A DNA stretch of 64,000 nucleotides from Halicephalobus mephisto. Taxonomy: Eukaryota > Nematoda > Chromadorea > Rhabditida > Panagrolaimidae. Positions 12,854-23,454 of this stretch are shown here, one piece after another; within the stretch, counting starts at the first letter, position 1, and each line of letters begins with the position of its first letter. The stretch lies in assembly GCA_009193035.1 (NCBI GenBank), contig SWDT01000102.1, positions 1 through 64,000 of the forward strand. The letters are read 5' to 3'. A model generated the notes under the pieces. It made no database searches and was not told where the DNA came from. It saw only the letters and a program-made list of their open reading frames with translations. Both the position numbers and the translations under genes were made by a program.

Positions 12854-13073
12854 TCTACAGTAATCATATCAGAATTCCCGATATCTGTATTTTTAATAAA
12901 TTTTTAATTTAAGTTTTCATTTTTAAAATTGGTTATTTTCCAAGTTACTTTTCTGTATTACAGTATTCTAATTTTAAAACATGTCTAATAATTTCTAAAT
13001 TCTAAAGTTATTTTCGATTTTTTAAATTTTAAAATTATTTTGAAGTTTTTAAATATTCTTAAATTTCAAAACT

Positions 13074-13081
13074 ATTTTCAG
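13074..13081 (+). promoter_or_regulatory. Candidate trans-splice acceptor between p85 and ICMT genes
   Basis: TATTTTCAG ends at 13,081, only 13 bases before the ICMT start codon and about 230 bases after the p85 stop. In nematodes a strong acceptor without a matching donor just before a start codon is typical of spliced-leader addition in operons. This is inference; no spliced-leader evidence exists in the window. Confidence 0.35.
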
Positions 13082-13094
13082 ATTTTTTACTACA

Positions 13095-14578
13095 ATGACA
13101 TGGCAGAAATCGGGTCTTCGTATTTGGAATGTTTTCCGTCACGACAGTAGGTTACGTGCTGGCACTATTTCTTATGTAATTTCCGTATTTTCTAATATTT
13201 TATTTTTCTCTATGACACCTAACTTGAGTGTTTTTTGTCAATACTCGATTGGGTTAGGACTATTATTGATCTTAATTTTGCGATATCAATACTGGGTTGT
13301 AAGTGGTTTTTTACGGTATTTCATATATGGAAATTTTCAGTATTCAATTCAAGGATATGCCCTCGGATTTGTCTCAGGTTTATCAGCAATGTTCTTGGCA
13401 GATAGTGAAAGAATGTTTCCACTTGTTCTTTATGTTTATTTCATGGCATCTTTTCATTTTTTCGAATTTTTCGCAATCGGTGTGTCAAATCCAGATTCAC
13501 TAAAGCCGGATTCCTTTTTATTAAATCATTCTGTAGCTTACTGGATCGCAAGTGCTTGTTGTGTTACAGAATTCCTAACTAGAACCTATTTTATTGACTG
13601 TAAGTTGATTTTTTATCTAAAAATCATTAAAATTAAAAAACTTAATATATGAATTTTTGAATTCCCGCGCAAAAGGAGAAAAAACTGCGAAAATGGAAAA
13701 AGTAGTAAATTTGGGAAATAACTATCAAAATCGACTCGATCTTATTTTTACCTAAATTTTGGAAATTTTCAACTTTTAGAAATTTATATTGAAAGAATTC
13801 TTATATTAATGATTTTTGAAGTTTTTGAATTCCTGCACAAAGGGAGAGAGAGATGTGAAAATAGAAAAAGTGGTAAATCTGACAATCGTCTCGAAGTTGA
13901 CTTGAATTTTTCCTACTTTTACCTAAATTTTAAGATTTAATATTTTTGAAATTCTTTTGAATTTTTTGGATTTTCACAATAGTATGGTGTTTCTGCAGTT
14001 TTTGAATTCCTATTCAGAGCGAGTGGAAGTAGAAAAATGATAAATTTGACAATTCACCGTTTTTTCACTTTTGATCTTATTTCTTTTGCTTAAAGTTTAA
14101 AATTTTCCAAAACATCTACGATCGTAGGATAATTTGACAATGTTTATGATTTTTAATGTTGTTGATGAGAGTTAATTTAGATCACTTGCCGATTATTTCT
14201 CGTCTCGGGATTCTGTTCTGTATTGTCGGTGAAGCTTTGAGAAAATTAGCAATGTGGCATGCTGGAACGGGATTTACTCATATTGTGGCGTATAAGAAAC
14301 AAAAGCAACATTCGTTGGTCACTATTGGGGTCTACGGCATTGTTCGACATCCAGCTTATTTGGGATTCTTTTTGTTCACAATCGGTACTCAGTTGATATT
14401 GTGTAACCCTGTTTGTTTCTTTGGTTTTGGATATGTGTGTATTTTTAAGTTTTTCATGGAACGGATTTACGAAGAAGAAAGGTACTTGGTGACCTTTTTT
14501 GGACAGCAGTATATTCAATATCAAAAAACAGTGCCTCTGGGGTTGCCGTTCATTAAAGGATTTTTTCCAAGTTATTAA
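13095..14578 (+). CDS. icmt: Protein-S-isoprenylcysteine O-methyltransferase (ICMT)
   Basis: Exons 13095-13298, 13341-13599 and 14181-14578 join to 286 residues, close to the usual length (human about 284). The protein is mostly membrane-spanning. It keeps family signatures: SFHFFEF and NPDSL followed by DSFLLNHS in the middle, then LVTIGVYGIVRHPAY (RHP near 210-212), IGTQLILCNP, the acidic EEERY patch, and the C-terminal LGLPFIKG. ICMT sits in the endoplasmic reticulum membrane and methylates the prenylated C-terminal cysteine of CaaX proteins such as Ras, Rho and lamins, using S-adenosylmethionine. The first intron is only 42 nt and a multiple of three, so unspliced RNA stays open; homology shows it is an intron. 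Possibly co-transcribed with the upstream p85 gene. Confidence 0.9.
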
Positions 14579-15977
14579 TTTTTTGCCAGATGTCTTGTAA
14601 GGAAAAATAAATATATTTTGTTTAAAGTCCATTTTGAATCTGACAACTCAATCAAATATAAAAAATAAGATGAAAAAGAAGAAATTTCGCATTGTGCCAG
14701 AAGTCGGAATATCGGACTTGAAGCAGGATTTATAGCCACATGAGAGAGATCAAAATCCCTCGAGGATCATTGTGAATTTAGTTGGATGCTGAAAATTTCT
14801 CGAATTCGTTGAGTTTTCTTTTTCTTCAAGACAATTGAGAAATTACTTTTTTTAAATTCTAAAAGTTTTAAATTTCGTCTTTATATGCCTAAATTTTCCC
14901 ATTCTGATGCTTTTTTAAAACTTTGGTGAAATTTGAGGACTAAGATTTCTTAAATGTAAAAGATTTTTGGATTTTTCTATTTTAGTAAAATTAAACTCGG
15001 AGTTTATTAACGCCGGAATTCATGCGGAAGTAGTCTCAATTTCAGAATTTTAAAAATGACCCTCCGATAAGTCAGAATTTTCAATAATAATGACCACCGT
15101 ACATATTCGGTTTCCAATGCATAATTTGAAAATAGAAAATAGTGAAAAGCCGGTCGAGGAGACACCTGTCGACGACAACCCAGCTGACAGAAACAAATAG
15201 TGTCTCAGCGGATATAACGTTGCCAGGAACTTGACTAGCTTGAAACTGACCACTTCCATACATACATATCTGTACGTATATATCTACATATATATCTACA
15301 TATATACATACATATATATCCATATACCTACATATTTATACATACATACAAATCTGTACACATATATCTATACATCTACATATTTATACATACATATATA
15401 CTTACATATCTCTACGTATATATCTACATATGCATATATATCTATACATGTATGTCTACACACATACACTACATATATATCCATATGTATTTACACATAT
15501 ATGTATTTATACATATATATCCATACATACATATATATCTACCTATATCTATACCTATATACCTACATAATATATGACTAAAAATGACAGAAAATCTTTT
15601 TAATTAAAAATAATAAGATATAATTTTAAAAGTTTCAAAAATGTGGGAACATGATTTGAGTATTAATTAATGATGAAATTTTTAATTGAAAGATATATGA
15701 AATTTTAAAATTGAAGAAATTTCGATTTTTAGAATATATGAAATTTATTATTTTCTGAACAGAGATTTTTATTTTTTTTATATGCGGGATTTGTAATTTT
15801 AGAATTACAAATTTTAATTTTTAGGATATATGGAATTTTGATTTTTGGAACAAAGAAATTTTTCATTTTTAGGATAGGCTAGACTCTTGATTTCCGGGAT
15901 AAAGAAGATCCTGCATTTTCGGAATAAATGAGATTCTTGATTTTCGGGATAAAGAAGATTCTGCATTTTTAGGACAG
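14579..15977. other. Intergenic sequence with microsatellite
   Basis: AATAAA-like sites follow the ICMT stop (near 14,603). A TATA/CATA microsatellite fills about 15,257-15,571. Around 15,820-15,970 there are imperfect direct repeats of about 40-60 bp of the form GGGATAAAGAAGATTCTGCA. No believable exon is seen; open frames over the microsatellite are repeat artefacts. Confidence 0.5.
15257..15571. repeat. (ATACAT/ATATCT)n microsatellite
   Basis: About 315 bp of alternating TA, CA and TC words such as CATACATATATATC. Any translation is a Tyr/Ile/Thr repeat and should not be annotated as protein. Confidence 0.9.
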
Positions 15978-18900
15978 ATGCGCGACTCTTGGCTGTCTCG
16001 TACGGACACCCAATCGATTTGTAGCAGTACGGCGGACTCGGCAACGCCCTCGGCTTCTACCATGAGTCGGGTCGGCCCTACTTCAAGTATTGGAGGAGGA
16101 GGCAGCAGCTCTCAACATCCGTTGCCGTTCCAGCCAACGACAGCCATCTCTGCAGGGCAACACTACTTTTCTGCAACACAGAACCAACTTTCTAGTGCTG
16201 CCGGAGGAAGTAGTGTTAGTCTCGTTCCAAACAGTTTTGTTCGAGACTTCTACGGCAGCATTCACGCTCTCTACGGAGGATCGTCATCTTTCGCACTGAC
16301 GACCACCAACGCTACAAATTCAACGACCCCTCCGGCCAATGCCGGAGGGGCCGGCGTGGCCCCCTCCCCCTACTGCTGCGAGTGCTCAACAGCCCAAAAT
16401 CGGTGCAGTACCGATCTCTGTCCTTGTTACGCCTCTCGACGAATGTGCGATGAACATTGTGAATCTGCCAGGTAATTCGTTTTTCAAATTTATTATTTTT
16501 AAATATAAAAATATATAATTTTCAAAAATTGCCCTAAATTTTGTAGACAATTCTAAAATCTTAAACTCCATTGAAAATTGAAATTTTTAGAATCTAGGGA
16601 TTTTTGAAATCTTTGAGGATTTGATAGAAGATTCTAGGAACTTCTGAAGGCTTCTTAAATTTTGTAAATATTTTCAGAATTTTAAAGAATTTCGAAGATT
16701 TCTGAAATCTTATTGAAGATTCTGAGAATTTCAAAAATTAAAAAAAATTTGATTTTTGTAAATATTTTTAGAATTTTACGGAATTTTGAAAAAAGTTTTT
16801 AAATTTTCATAAAAAATTCTAAAAATTTCTATAATTTCAATAGTTTGAAAATTTTCGAAATTTCTAAAACTTCAGAATTCGATAAAAAAATGCCGAAATT
16901 TTCCAAAATTTCTTTTAAGCTTTTAGAGCCTTCTAAAATCTCATAAAAATTTTTATAACCTTCCAAACCTAATAAAAATTCTCAAAACCAAGAATTGAGA
17001 TTTTCTAAAATTCCAGAATTTCGTGTCAAGATAATCTTATAATATATTTTATCATTGATTTTTATATTTGAATTATTTTTCGCTATTCATTAGAAAAATT
17101 GAAAAATTCCATGTTTTCTAGAAAGTAGTAATGGAAAACTCATTTGTTTCTAGTTTCCTCATAATAAAACTTTTTTTGGAAGACTATCTAATTTCTCGGT
17201 CTAGGTAATTTTCGTGGATGCTAAAACAAAATCGAAAAAAGCGGCTAAACTTAGTGAAGGACTTTGTACAGAAAAATGGGCATATGATATATAATGTGTG
17301 GATACATTGAAGCAGTTCCAACGTATCAGATACATGATATTCAATATGCCGATATATTAAACATAATACATCGATATTATGTTTAGCATATCGATGTATT
17401 AAAAGAGCTCTAATGTATCGGACATATTATATTCAATATATAACTACATCAAGTTGATATCGATGCATTGTATATAATATATACATTAAAGCAGTTATGA
17501 TATGTCAGATATATTGTATTCAATGTATTCATGCATCAAGTTGATATCAATGCATCGTATTTAATATATCGATATATTGGGACAACTTTGATGTATTAGA
17601 AACATTATATTCAACATATCGATATATTAAATGTAATATCAATGTATTGTATTTAATATATCGATATATTCGAACAACTATGATGTAGTAGAAACATATC
17701 CAATGTGATGATATATTAAATGTAATATCAATGTATTGTGTTTAATATATCGATATATTCGAACAACTTTGATGTATTAAAAACATTATATTCAACATAT
17801 CGATATATTAAATGTAATATCAATGTATTGTGTTTAATATACTGATACATTGAATATAATGTATCCAGTACATCAGAGTCGTTTTAATGCACTTTTTTGT
17901 GTGGAGCTGCAAAATTCCGACGTAATTCCCCTACGGAATTTCTGTAACTCTCTTTTGTTTTAAATTAAATTTATTGTAAAACGGCGTAGGAAATATCCAT
18001 TAATCGTTGAAGGAAATCAGATTGAAACATTTTTGGAACAAAAAGTAATAGTCCTCAAGTGGATACTTGAGGGGCTGAGGACGCTTTATGATCCTAATAA
18101 AGATTCAAAAGCCCAATGTTTGCTCTGGCCCAAAGTAAAATTTCCACACATTTTCAAAACGACTATATTGCATATTGTCATAAAAATTAAAATGAGGATT
18201 TTTATGAAATTTTTCTCCACACGAAATTTTGAAACTTTCTAAAAAAACAAAATTATTTTTTCTGGATGTTACTTTACAAGTTTCACTGGATTCTGGAAAA
18301 TTCTGGAAGTTTTTACGAGATTCTAGAAGGTTGCAGAAGCTCTTGGAAGATTTTGGAAATTTTATAAAATACTAAAAAATTTCTTTAACTTTTAGGAGAT
18401 TTCAGAAGTTCCTAGAAGATTCTGAAAACTTCTAGAATCTTCTACCGAATTCTTAAATTTCTCACAAATTTTTATAAATTATGAAAATTTCTACACAAAA
18501 AAAACATAACTTTTGGTACAGTAAGAAATATAAATCTTCACTATTTCCACAAATGTAAAATATTCATGAAAAATGTGACAATTGTTGCATTTCGTAATTT
18601 TTAAGAAGTTAAAAGTTACGTTTTTTGTGCATTGGAGCTATTTTTGGATAGTGATTTTGACAGCTCCAATAAATTTTGGATAGTGACTAGAAAGTCCTGA
18701 TTTAATTTCGAGATAGACACTATCCAAAATCTCTACATACAAAAAAGCGTAATTTTTGGTAGAGTAAGAAATAAAAATCGTCACTATTATTTTTTATTCT
18801 CACCAGAAATACCAAATATTCATGAAAAATTTGATAATTGTTGCATTTCGTAATTGTTACAGAACTAAAAGTTACATTTTTTTGTGTGTAGGGATTTTCG

Positions 18901-21900
18901 AAAGTGTTTCCTGGATTCTGAAATATTTTACAACTTTCTTAGAGGATTCCGAAGAACTTCAGAAATTTCTATAATGATCTTCAAAAATCTCGAAAGTTTT
19001 CATATTCCATATTTATAAAGTTCTAATTGTCATGATTTTTTCTGGAAAATTTTTCATGCAAAATACGAATTTGTTAATTTTCGAAAATGACCGGTCGATG
19101 ATGAATAAGACTCATAAACGCATTGACAGTTTTGTCAAAACGGCAAAGAACAGAATGCGATTACGGGAGTCTTTCTGTTTCTTATGCATGCAATGTCATG
19201 GGACAAAATCTTTCGCGGTTGCCCCAGGGCAAACCGCTTTTGGCAAAAGTCCAAGAAAGGAATATTAGTGGCTTCGGGACTCCGCTGCTGCTTCGTTTGT
19301 AATTAGCGCGAATTGAACACTTTACAGAACACAATCGCCGAATCTAAAAAGCAGTTCCGTAGTTGGCAATTGCCAAAACAGCAAAGAGCCCTTTTATTCT
19401 CCCTCTTATATACCGTACAAAAATGGTAATATGAAAAGCCCGCAGCTGCTCCTCGAATTTCAAGATTCAAGACAAAAACTAGGGGTTCACTACAGTTGTC
19501 TGAAGTATATAAACCTGACAGACAACTATCGAACGAAAAAATAAAAAAATTTCAAAAAAAACTAAAAAAATAAATACTTAAAATTCAAATATCCCTTTCC
19601 GCGGGAATTTCTGGCGTTTTGTTCCGGTGAAAATTTGCTCTTTTTACTGCAAGGTAGACCAGTTTTCCATTTTTGAGTAAAAATAATGCAAGTCATTTCT
19701 GGCCAAGAATTCCAGTAATTCACTTTTATATTGAGAGCGAGTCAAACCAGTCATTCCATTTCTTACTATTCAAGCCAGTGCGAATTAATTTTGGCAATTT
19801 GTTCCAATGAACAATTTAATCCTAAAATGACATGTTAATCAGACTAATTATTTTTTAAATATTTAATCCATTGTAATTTTTTCGAATTAATTTTGGTTTG
19901 TGTAATTTTATATAAAATTAAAAAAAATATTTCCGGAAATTATTAGTTTTATGTAATTTTGTATAAAATTTTTTAAAAATGTTTTCGGAAATTACAAAAT
20001 TATCGATTTTATATAAGTTTAATATATGAAATTAAAAATTATTAAAATTTCTGATTTTCAGATACCGAGGGGACTGTCTGAACCAAGCAATTTGCAAGTG
20101 CTCTTGCGAAGTAGATCCAGCGAAGCCTGCCAAGAATGTTTGCATAAAATCAGAGAGATGTGACTGCCTGAGGATCAAGGAAGGATGTAGCAAACTCTGT
20201 GCTTGTAAACAAATATGTAAAAACAAGGAACCAACAAAAAAAATAGCCAAGACGACAAAGCCAACCCAAGGATGTCAATGTGCAAAAAGTAAAAAGCAAT
20301 GTGTCAAAAAAGAATGTCCATGTCGTGGACTTTATGAATTTTGTTCCAGTAGTTGTAAATGTTCAGGAGATTGCACAAACGGCCCGTCAAAATTCCATGT
20401 ACCTAAGCACGTCCAGAACACATTCCTGGAGCACAAACACGAAAGTAGCGGTCTCATCGTGACCCTGATCGGGGAGGATTACATTTACCGAGGGGATTTC
20501 TATCACGAATCCAAAAGCGAACCACATGTAGAAGAACAGCTAGTCGCAGCGATATATGATCTCATTTCAAAATACAAGGTAAGTAAAAATTTAGTTGTTT
20601 CATATATGAATTCATATCTAAGTTCACTTCTTATTTCATATATGAATTTCCATATAAATTTACTCCTTATTTCATATATGAATTCATATCTAAGTTCACT
20701 TCTTATTTCATATATCAATTTCCATATAAATTTACTCCTTACTTCATATATGAATTCATATCTAAGTTCGTTTCTTATTTCATGTTTTTTCAGGTTGATT
20801 TGTATGAAATTGTTATTTTTGTTTCCAAAAGCCCATGTTTCCATCAAGACTGTGATCCTAAGTGTGAGGTTGTCGATGAATGTAAAAGTAACAAGGCTTG
20901 TGCAAAATTACTGGGGTTACTTCTTTCGAAAGTCAGAAAAGAATTAAGCAAAGTTGATGTTAGGATGACTGTGAAGTTCCTCTACCCTCACTTGAACCGA
21001 GGTGACCTCTACACGAAACAGGGGATTTTGTCCATGCTTCAAGCAGGAATAAAAGTGGAACCGTTGTTGATGAAGGATTGGTCCGCTGTTATGGATTGGT
21101 CTCCTCAGCATGATCATAAAGGAGAATATTTACAGCTTTGGAATAACCATAATCTTGACAAATCTGTCGCTCAATCGCAGTCTTTCATCAACGAGTGCCG
21201 ACGGGCCCTCGGATTGTCCATGAAATTCTGGGTCGCTGAAATCCATGAAATCGTCAAAAACACTATTCTAAATTATTCCGAAATCCGGTCTAAATGTGGA
21301 GAACTAAATGACGCTCTCAAGCAGCTTGATCTCACCGCCACTCCTCACAAGATCAGGTCAACGCCAAGCAAACGAAGAAGCTTCATCGACATGCACGAGC
21401 TCCGAGACAAATTGCTTCTCCGAGGGTCTTCTGAAACTCGGAACAAAAATGGAAGCAGCGTTTCTGTTGCTAGGTTAGTTTGTAAAATTATACTATTACA
21501 AAAATTAAAATTAATTTAAAAATTTTTACGAAATTATTTCTAGAATGTTTAGAAAGTTATAAAATTTAAATAAAAGTAAAAAAGTGGATTAATTTTGGCG
21601 ATTTTCAAATCTGCCATTTTTGCCACTTTTACGAACTTTTCTCTTTTTAAATGGAAATTTAAAAATTACACTATTTTTAAAATTGAAAATAAATATTTTT
21701 ACAAATTATTTTAATACAAATTTTTGTAGTTTTTTAAATTATAAAATTAAGTGAAATTAATTTAAAAAACCAAATTAATTTTGGTGATTTAAAAATTGTA
21801 CTTATTTAAATTATAACTTGTGTTTTTTAAAATTTGAATTAATTAAAAATAATTTTTCCAGCGAAGATTCCCACGCTCAAGCCATGGTTGCTTCGTTCTG

Positions 21901-22027
21901 TGGCCGTTCCTTCGACGACGGCGAAACAAACGAAATTGCCCAGAGGATACGGAGAGCAACTGCCAATATCAACACCGAAATCGAAACACTTCTAGAATTT
22001 CTTACTCGGAAATGTGCTACTTCATGA
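15978..22027 (+). CDS. CXC zinc-motif protein with AID/APOBEC-like cytidine deaminase domain
   Basis: Exons 15978-16471, 20062-20578, 20794-21473 and 21862-22027 join with consistent phases to 618 residues. Residues 1-130 are low-complexity Ser/Gly/Thr. Residues 133-271 hold about 26 cysteines in tandem CxC patterns (CSTDLCPCY, CDCLRIKEGC, then GCQCAKSKKQC to CTNGP), like the CXC DNA-binding modules of MSL2, tesmin and LIN-54. A deaminase fold follows: PHVEEQLV (H320, E322), 28 residues, then KSPCFHQDC (P351, C352, C357). This fits the AID/APOBEC zinc motif H-[AV]-E-X(24-36)-P-C-X(2-4)-C. Downstream VKFLYPH, GILSMLQAGI and MKDW resemble the family's later strand and helix pattern. The tail after about residue 440 is helical and unrecognised. 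Inference: a DNA-directed cytidine deaminase, perhaps nuclear. The first exon may be preceded by others; TTTTTAG just upstream of the ATG is an acceptor candidate. Confidence 0.8.
17275..17880. repeat. ATCGATAT-rich degenerate tandem repeat in deaminase intron
   Basis: About five to six imperfect units built from ATATCGATATATT, AATGTAATATCAATGTATTG and GAACAACTTTGATGTA, with a spacing near 90-120 bp. Units are rich in short palindromes. It lies inside the 3.6-kb first intron of the CXC-deaminase gene. Confidence 0.7.
18275..18465. repeat. Phased GAA/TTC array (heat-shock-element-like)
   Basis: Runs such as TTC-ta-GAA-gg-TTg-ca-GAA keep 5-bp spacing over many successive pentamers, with a second run near 18,400-18,450 containing GAA-ga-TTC and TTC-ta-GAA-tc-TTC. 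It is the cleanest of several such arrays in the window. Confidence 0.5.
18484..18900. mobile_element. Composite of two MITEs with a unique spacer
   Basis: Two elements of about 150-165 bp (18,484-18,635 and 18,733-18,900) each begin with an ACAAAAAA-CGTAA-TTTTGG type end and finish with the inverse, TTACATTTTTTTGTGT. Between them lies about 100 bp containing TTGGATAGTGA. The same arrangement, reversed, is at 56,600-57,017. Confidence 0.75.
19095..19510. promoter_or_regulatory. GC-richer island with TATA-like sites in the deaminase intron
   Basis: This stretch has clearly higher GC than its surroundings and contains CTTATATACC (near 19,407) and GTATATAAACC (near 19,505). It sits about 550 bp before the exon that carries most of the CXC region. 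It could be an internal promoter, a non-coding RNA or a decayed insertion. An open frame of about 78 codons at 19,032-19,268 has no recognisable features. Confidence 0.25.
20590..20790. repeat. Tandem repeat of TTCATATATGAA units in a short intron
   Basis: The 215-nt intron is almost entirely two and a half copies of a unit of about 78 bp. Each contains TTCATATATGAATTCATATC and TTCATATATGAATTTCCATA. Confidence 0.85.
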
Positions 22028-22645
22028 AATTTACAAATTTAATTTTGTAAAATTAAAGCAATAATTACCGAAATTCCATCCAAATTTTATATGGCGTAAA
22101 ATAATTGAATCTGAAACTGCCTCGTATTTCAGCCCAATCACCAGTTACAGATAACCGCAAAATTTTTGTTGATTAAATATTTGATTTAATTTATGAATAA
22201 TAACTTATTGATCTGGAATTAATTTTTCTGTGAAATAGCTGATCTTAACATTGTTTTATTATAAAAATTAGAAATTTTCTCGACACGAATTTCCAGGTTT
22301 TTAGAAGTTTTTAAGATCTTTATTTTAAATAATTTTTAATTTTTCTATGAAATTTTTAAAATTATTACAGAATTATAATGACTCTGAAAATTCTCCTGGT
22401 TTAGCTAACACAGACCAAGTAGATTCAAATATTTATATCTCCAGTTCCTGAACTTGAAGATAACACTTTGATTTTGACTCAACTTTAGAAATACTTCAAG
22501 AACAATAATGCTGATGAGTTGAATACTGAATAATTCCAGGAATTTAAATAACAGTATGTCTACCAATGATATGAGAGGATAAAAGATTCTCAGTATTTGA
22601 GACATTTGGGAATTAAAACCTTCATTCAAATATGAGAACTGATGC
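22028..22645. other. Intergenic sequence after the deaminase gene
   Basis: AT-rich 3' flank of the deaminase gene. The left end of duplication copy B begins near 22,512. No exon is seen. Confidence 0.45.
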
Positions 22646-22987
22646 TCAGGTATATGCTCTCTGGAAAAGAACTCTTCTTTCTTTTGAGGAATGCTTTGAA
22701 CACAACAGAGAAGTTTCTTCGGGAATTGGAGATTCTACGAGTACTATTGTCGTTAAGGAGATCCGTTCTGTAAGATACTCGTTTAATTGGGCAAGGAACA
22801 AGAAGACATTGTTATAATCTCTAGTCTCTTTGGAAAAATTATGAATTGTGAGAAAGTAGTCAACTACAGTGAATGAATGAAGGCTGAAAGTGAGTATGTC
22901 ATCAGTTCTACAATATCTTCCACAAATTTGGTCAAATATCAGGGAATTTGACACTCGGTTTTGAAATCTAATTTGTTCCTTATTCAT
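22646..22987 (-). CDS. Hypothetical 113-codon open frame, duplicated
   Basis: Duplicate of the minus-strand frame at 542-877, with about a dozen amino-acid differences and no internal stop. The plus strand of this copy also has a 61-codon frame which is broken in the other copy, so if either strand is coding the minus strand is the better candidate. No recognisable domain. Confidence 0.2.
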   Translation of the reverse strand: MNKEQIRFQNRVSNSLIFDQICGRYCRTDDILTFSLHSFTVVDYFLTIHNFSKETRDYNNVFLFLAQLNEYLTERISLTTIVLVESPIPEETSLLCSKHSSKERRVLFQRAYT

Positions 22988-23454
22988 ATTAATATTGATT
23001 ATTGATGATAGTATTGTTCTTGATAGATTAATTTAAATGACAATGAAGTTGATTTCTGTAAATAATGTTTCTGATCTTTGAAATGTCATTCATCTGTGGT
23101 GGAGTAAAGTAAATTCAGAGCACAAAGGTGTGAACAAAATTTAGTTTCGAGATTAATCTTGCAGAATTCAGTTCAAAGAGCTTTTCACTGGTCTGAACTT
23201 GATTTTGTTTTTAATTTTTCTTTTTCATTTTTAAGAGCATTTTATGGACTTCAATTATAACGATTTGATATTTTCAGATTGAATATCGGAAATTATAATC
23301 AATAAATTTTGTTCACATTGTAGTCTCTAAGTTGTAGATAAAGTAGTGATGGACACACGGAGCCTAATCAGAAGAAAGAGGATTAGAAGAGGTTCCATCA
23401 CCGAGTAAAATCGTATTATTAGGATGTTATCAATAGTCATTTTATTGATATTCA
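22988..23454. other. Shared 5' flank of the second Hsp70-like gene
   Basis: Near-identical to 878-1,345. No exon is seen. Confidence 0.4.

Noticed and set aside
15231..15581. Tyr/Ile-rich open frame of 116 codons
   Set aside because: It is the translation of a TATA/CATA microsatellite and has no other coding sign.
20503..20847. Minus-strand frame over the deaminase intron
   Set aside because: Generated by the tandem repeat in the intron and antisense to well-supported exons.
15978..22027. Calling this gene an MSL2 orthologue because of its CXC motifs
   Set aside because: No RING finger is present and the downstream half matches a deaminase fold, which MSL2 lacks.
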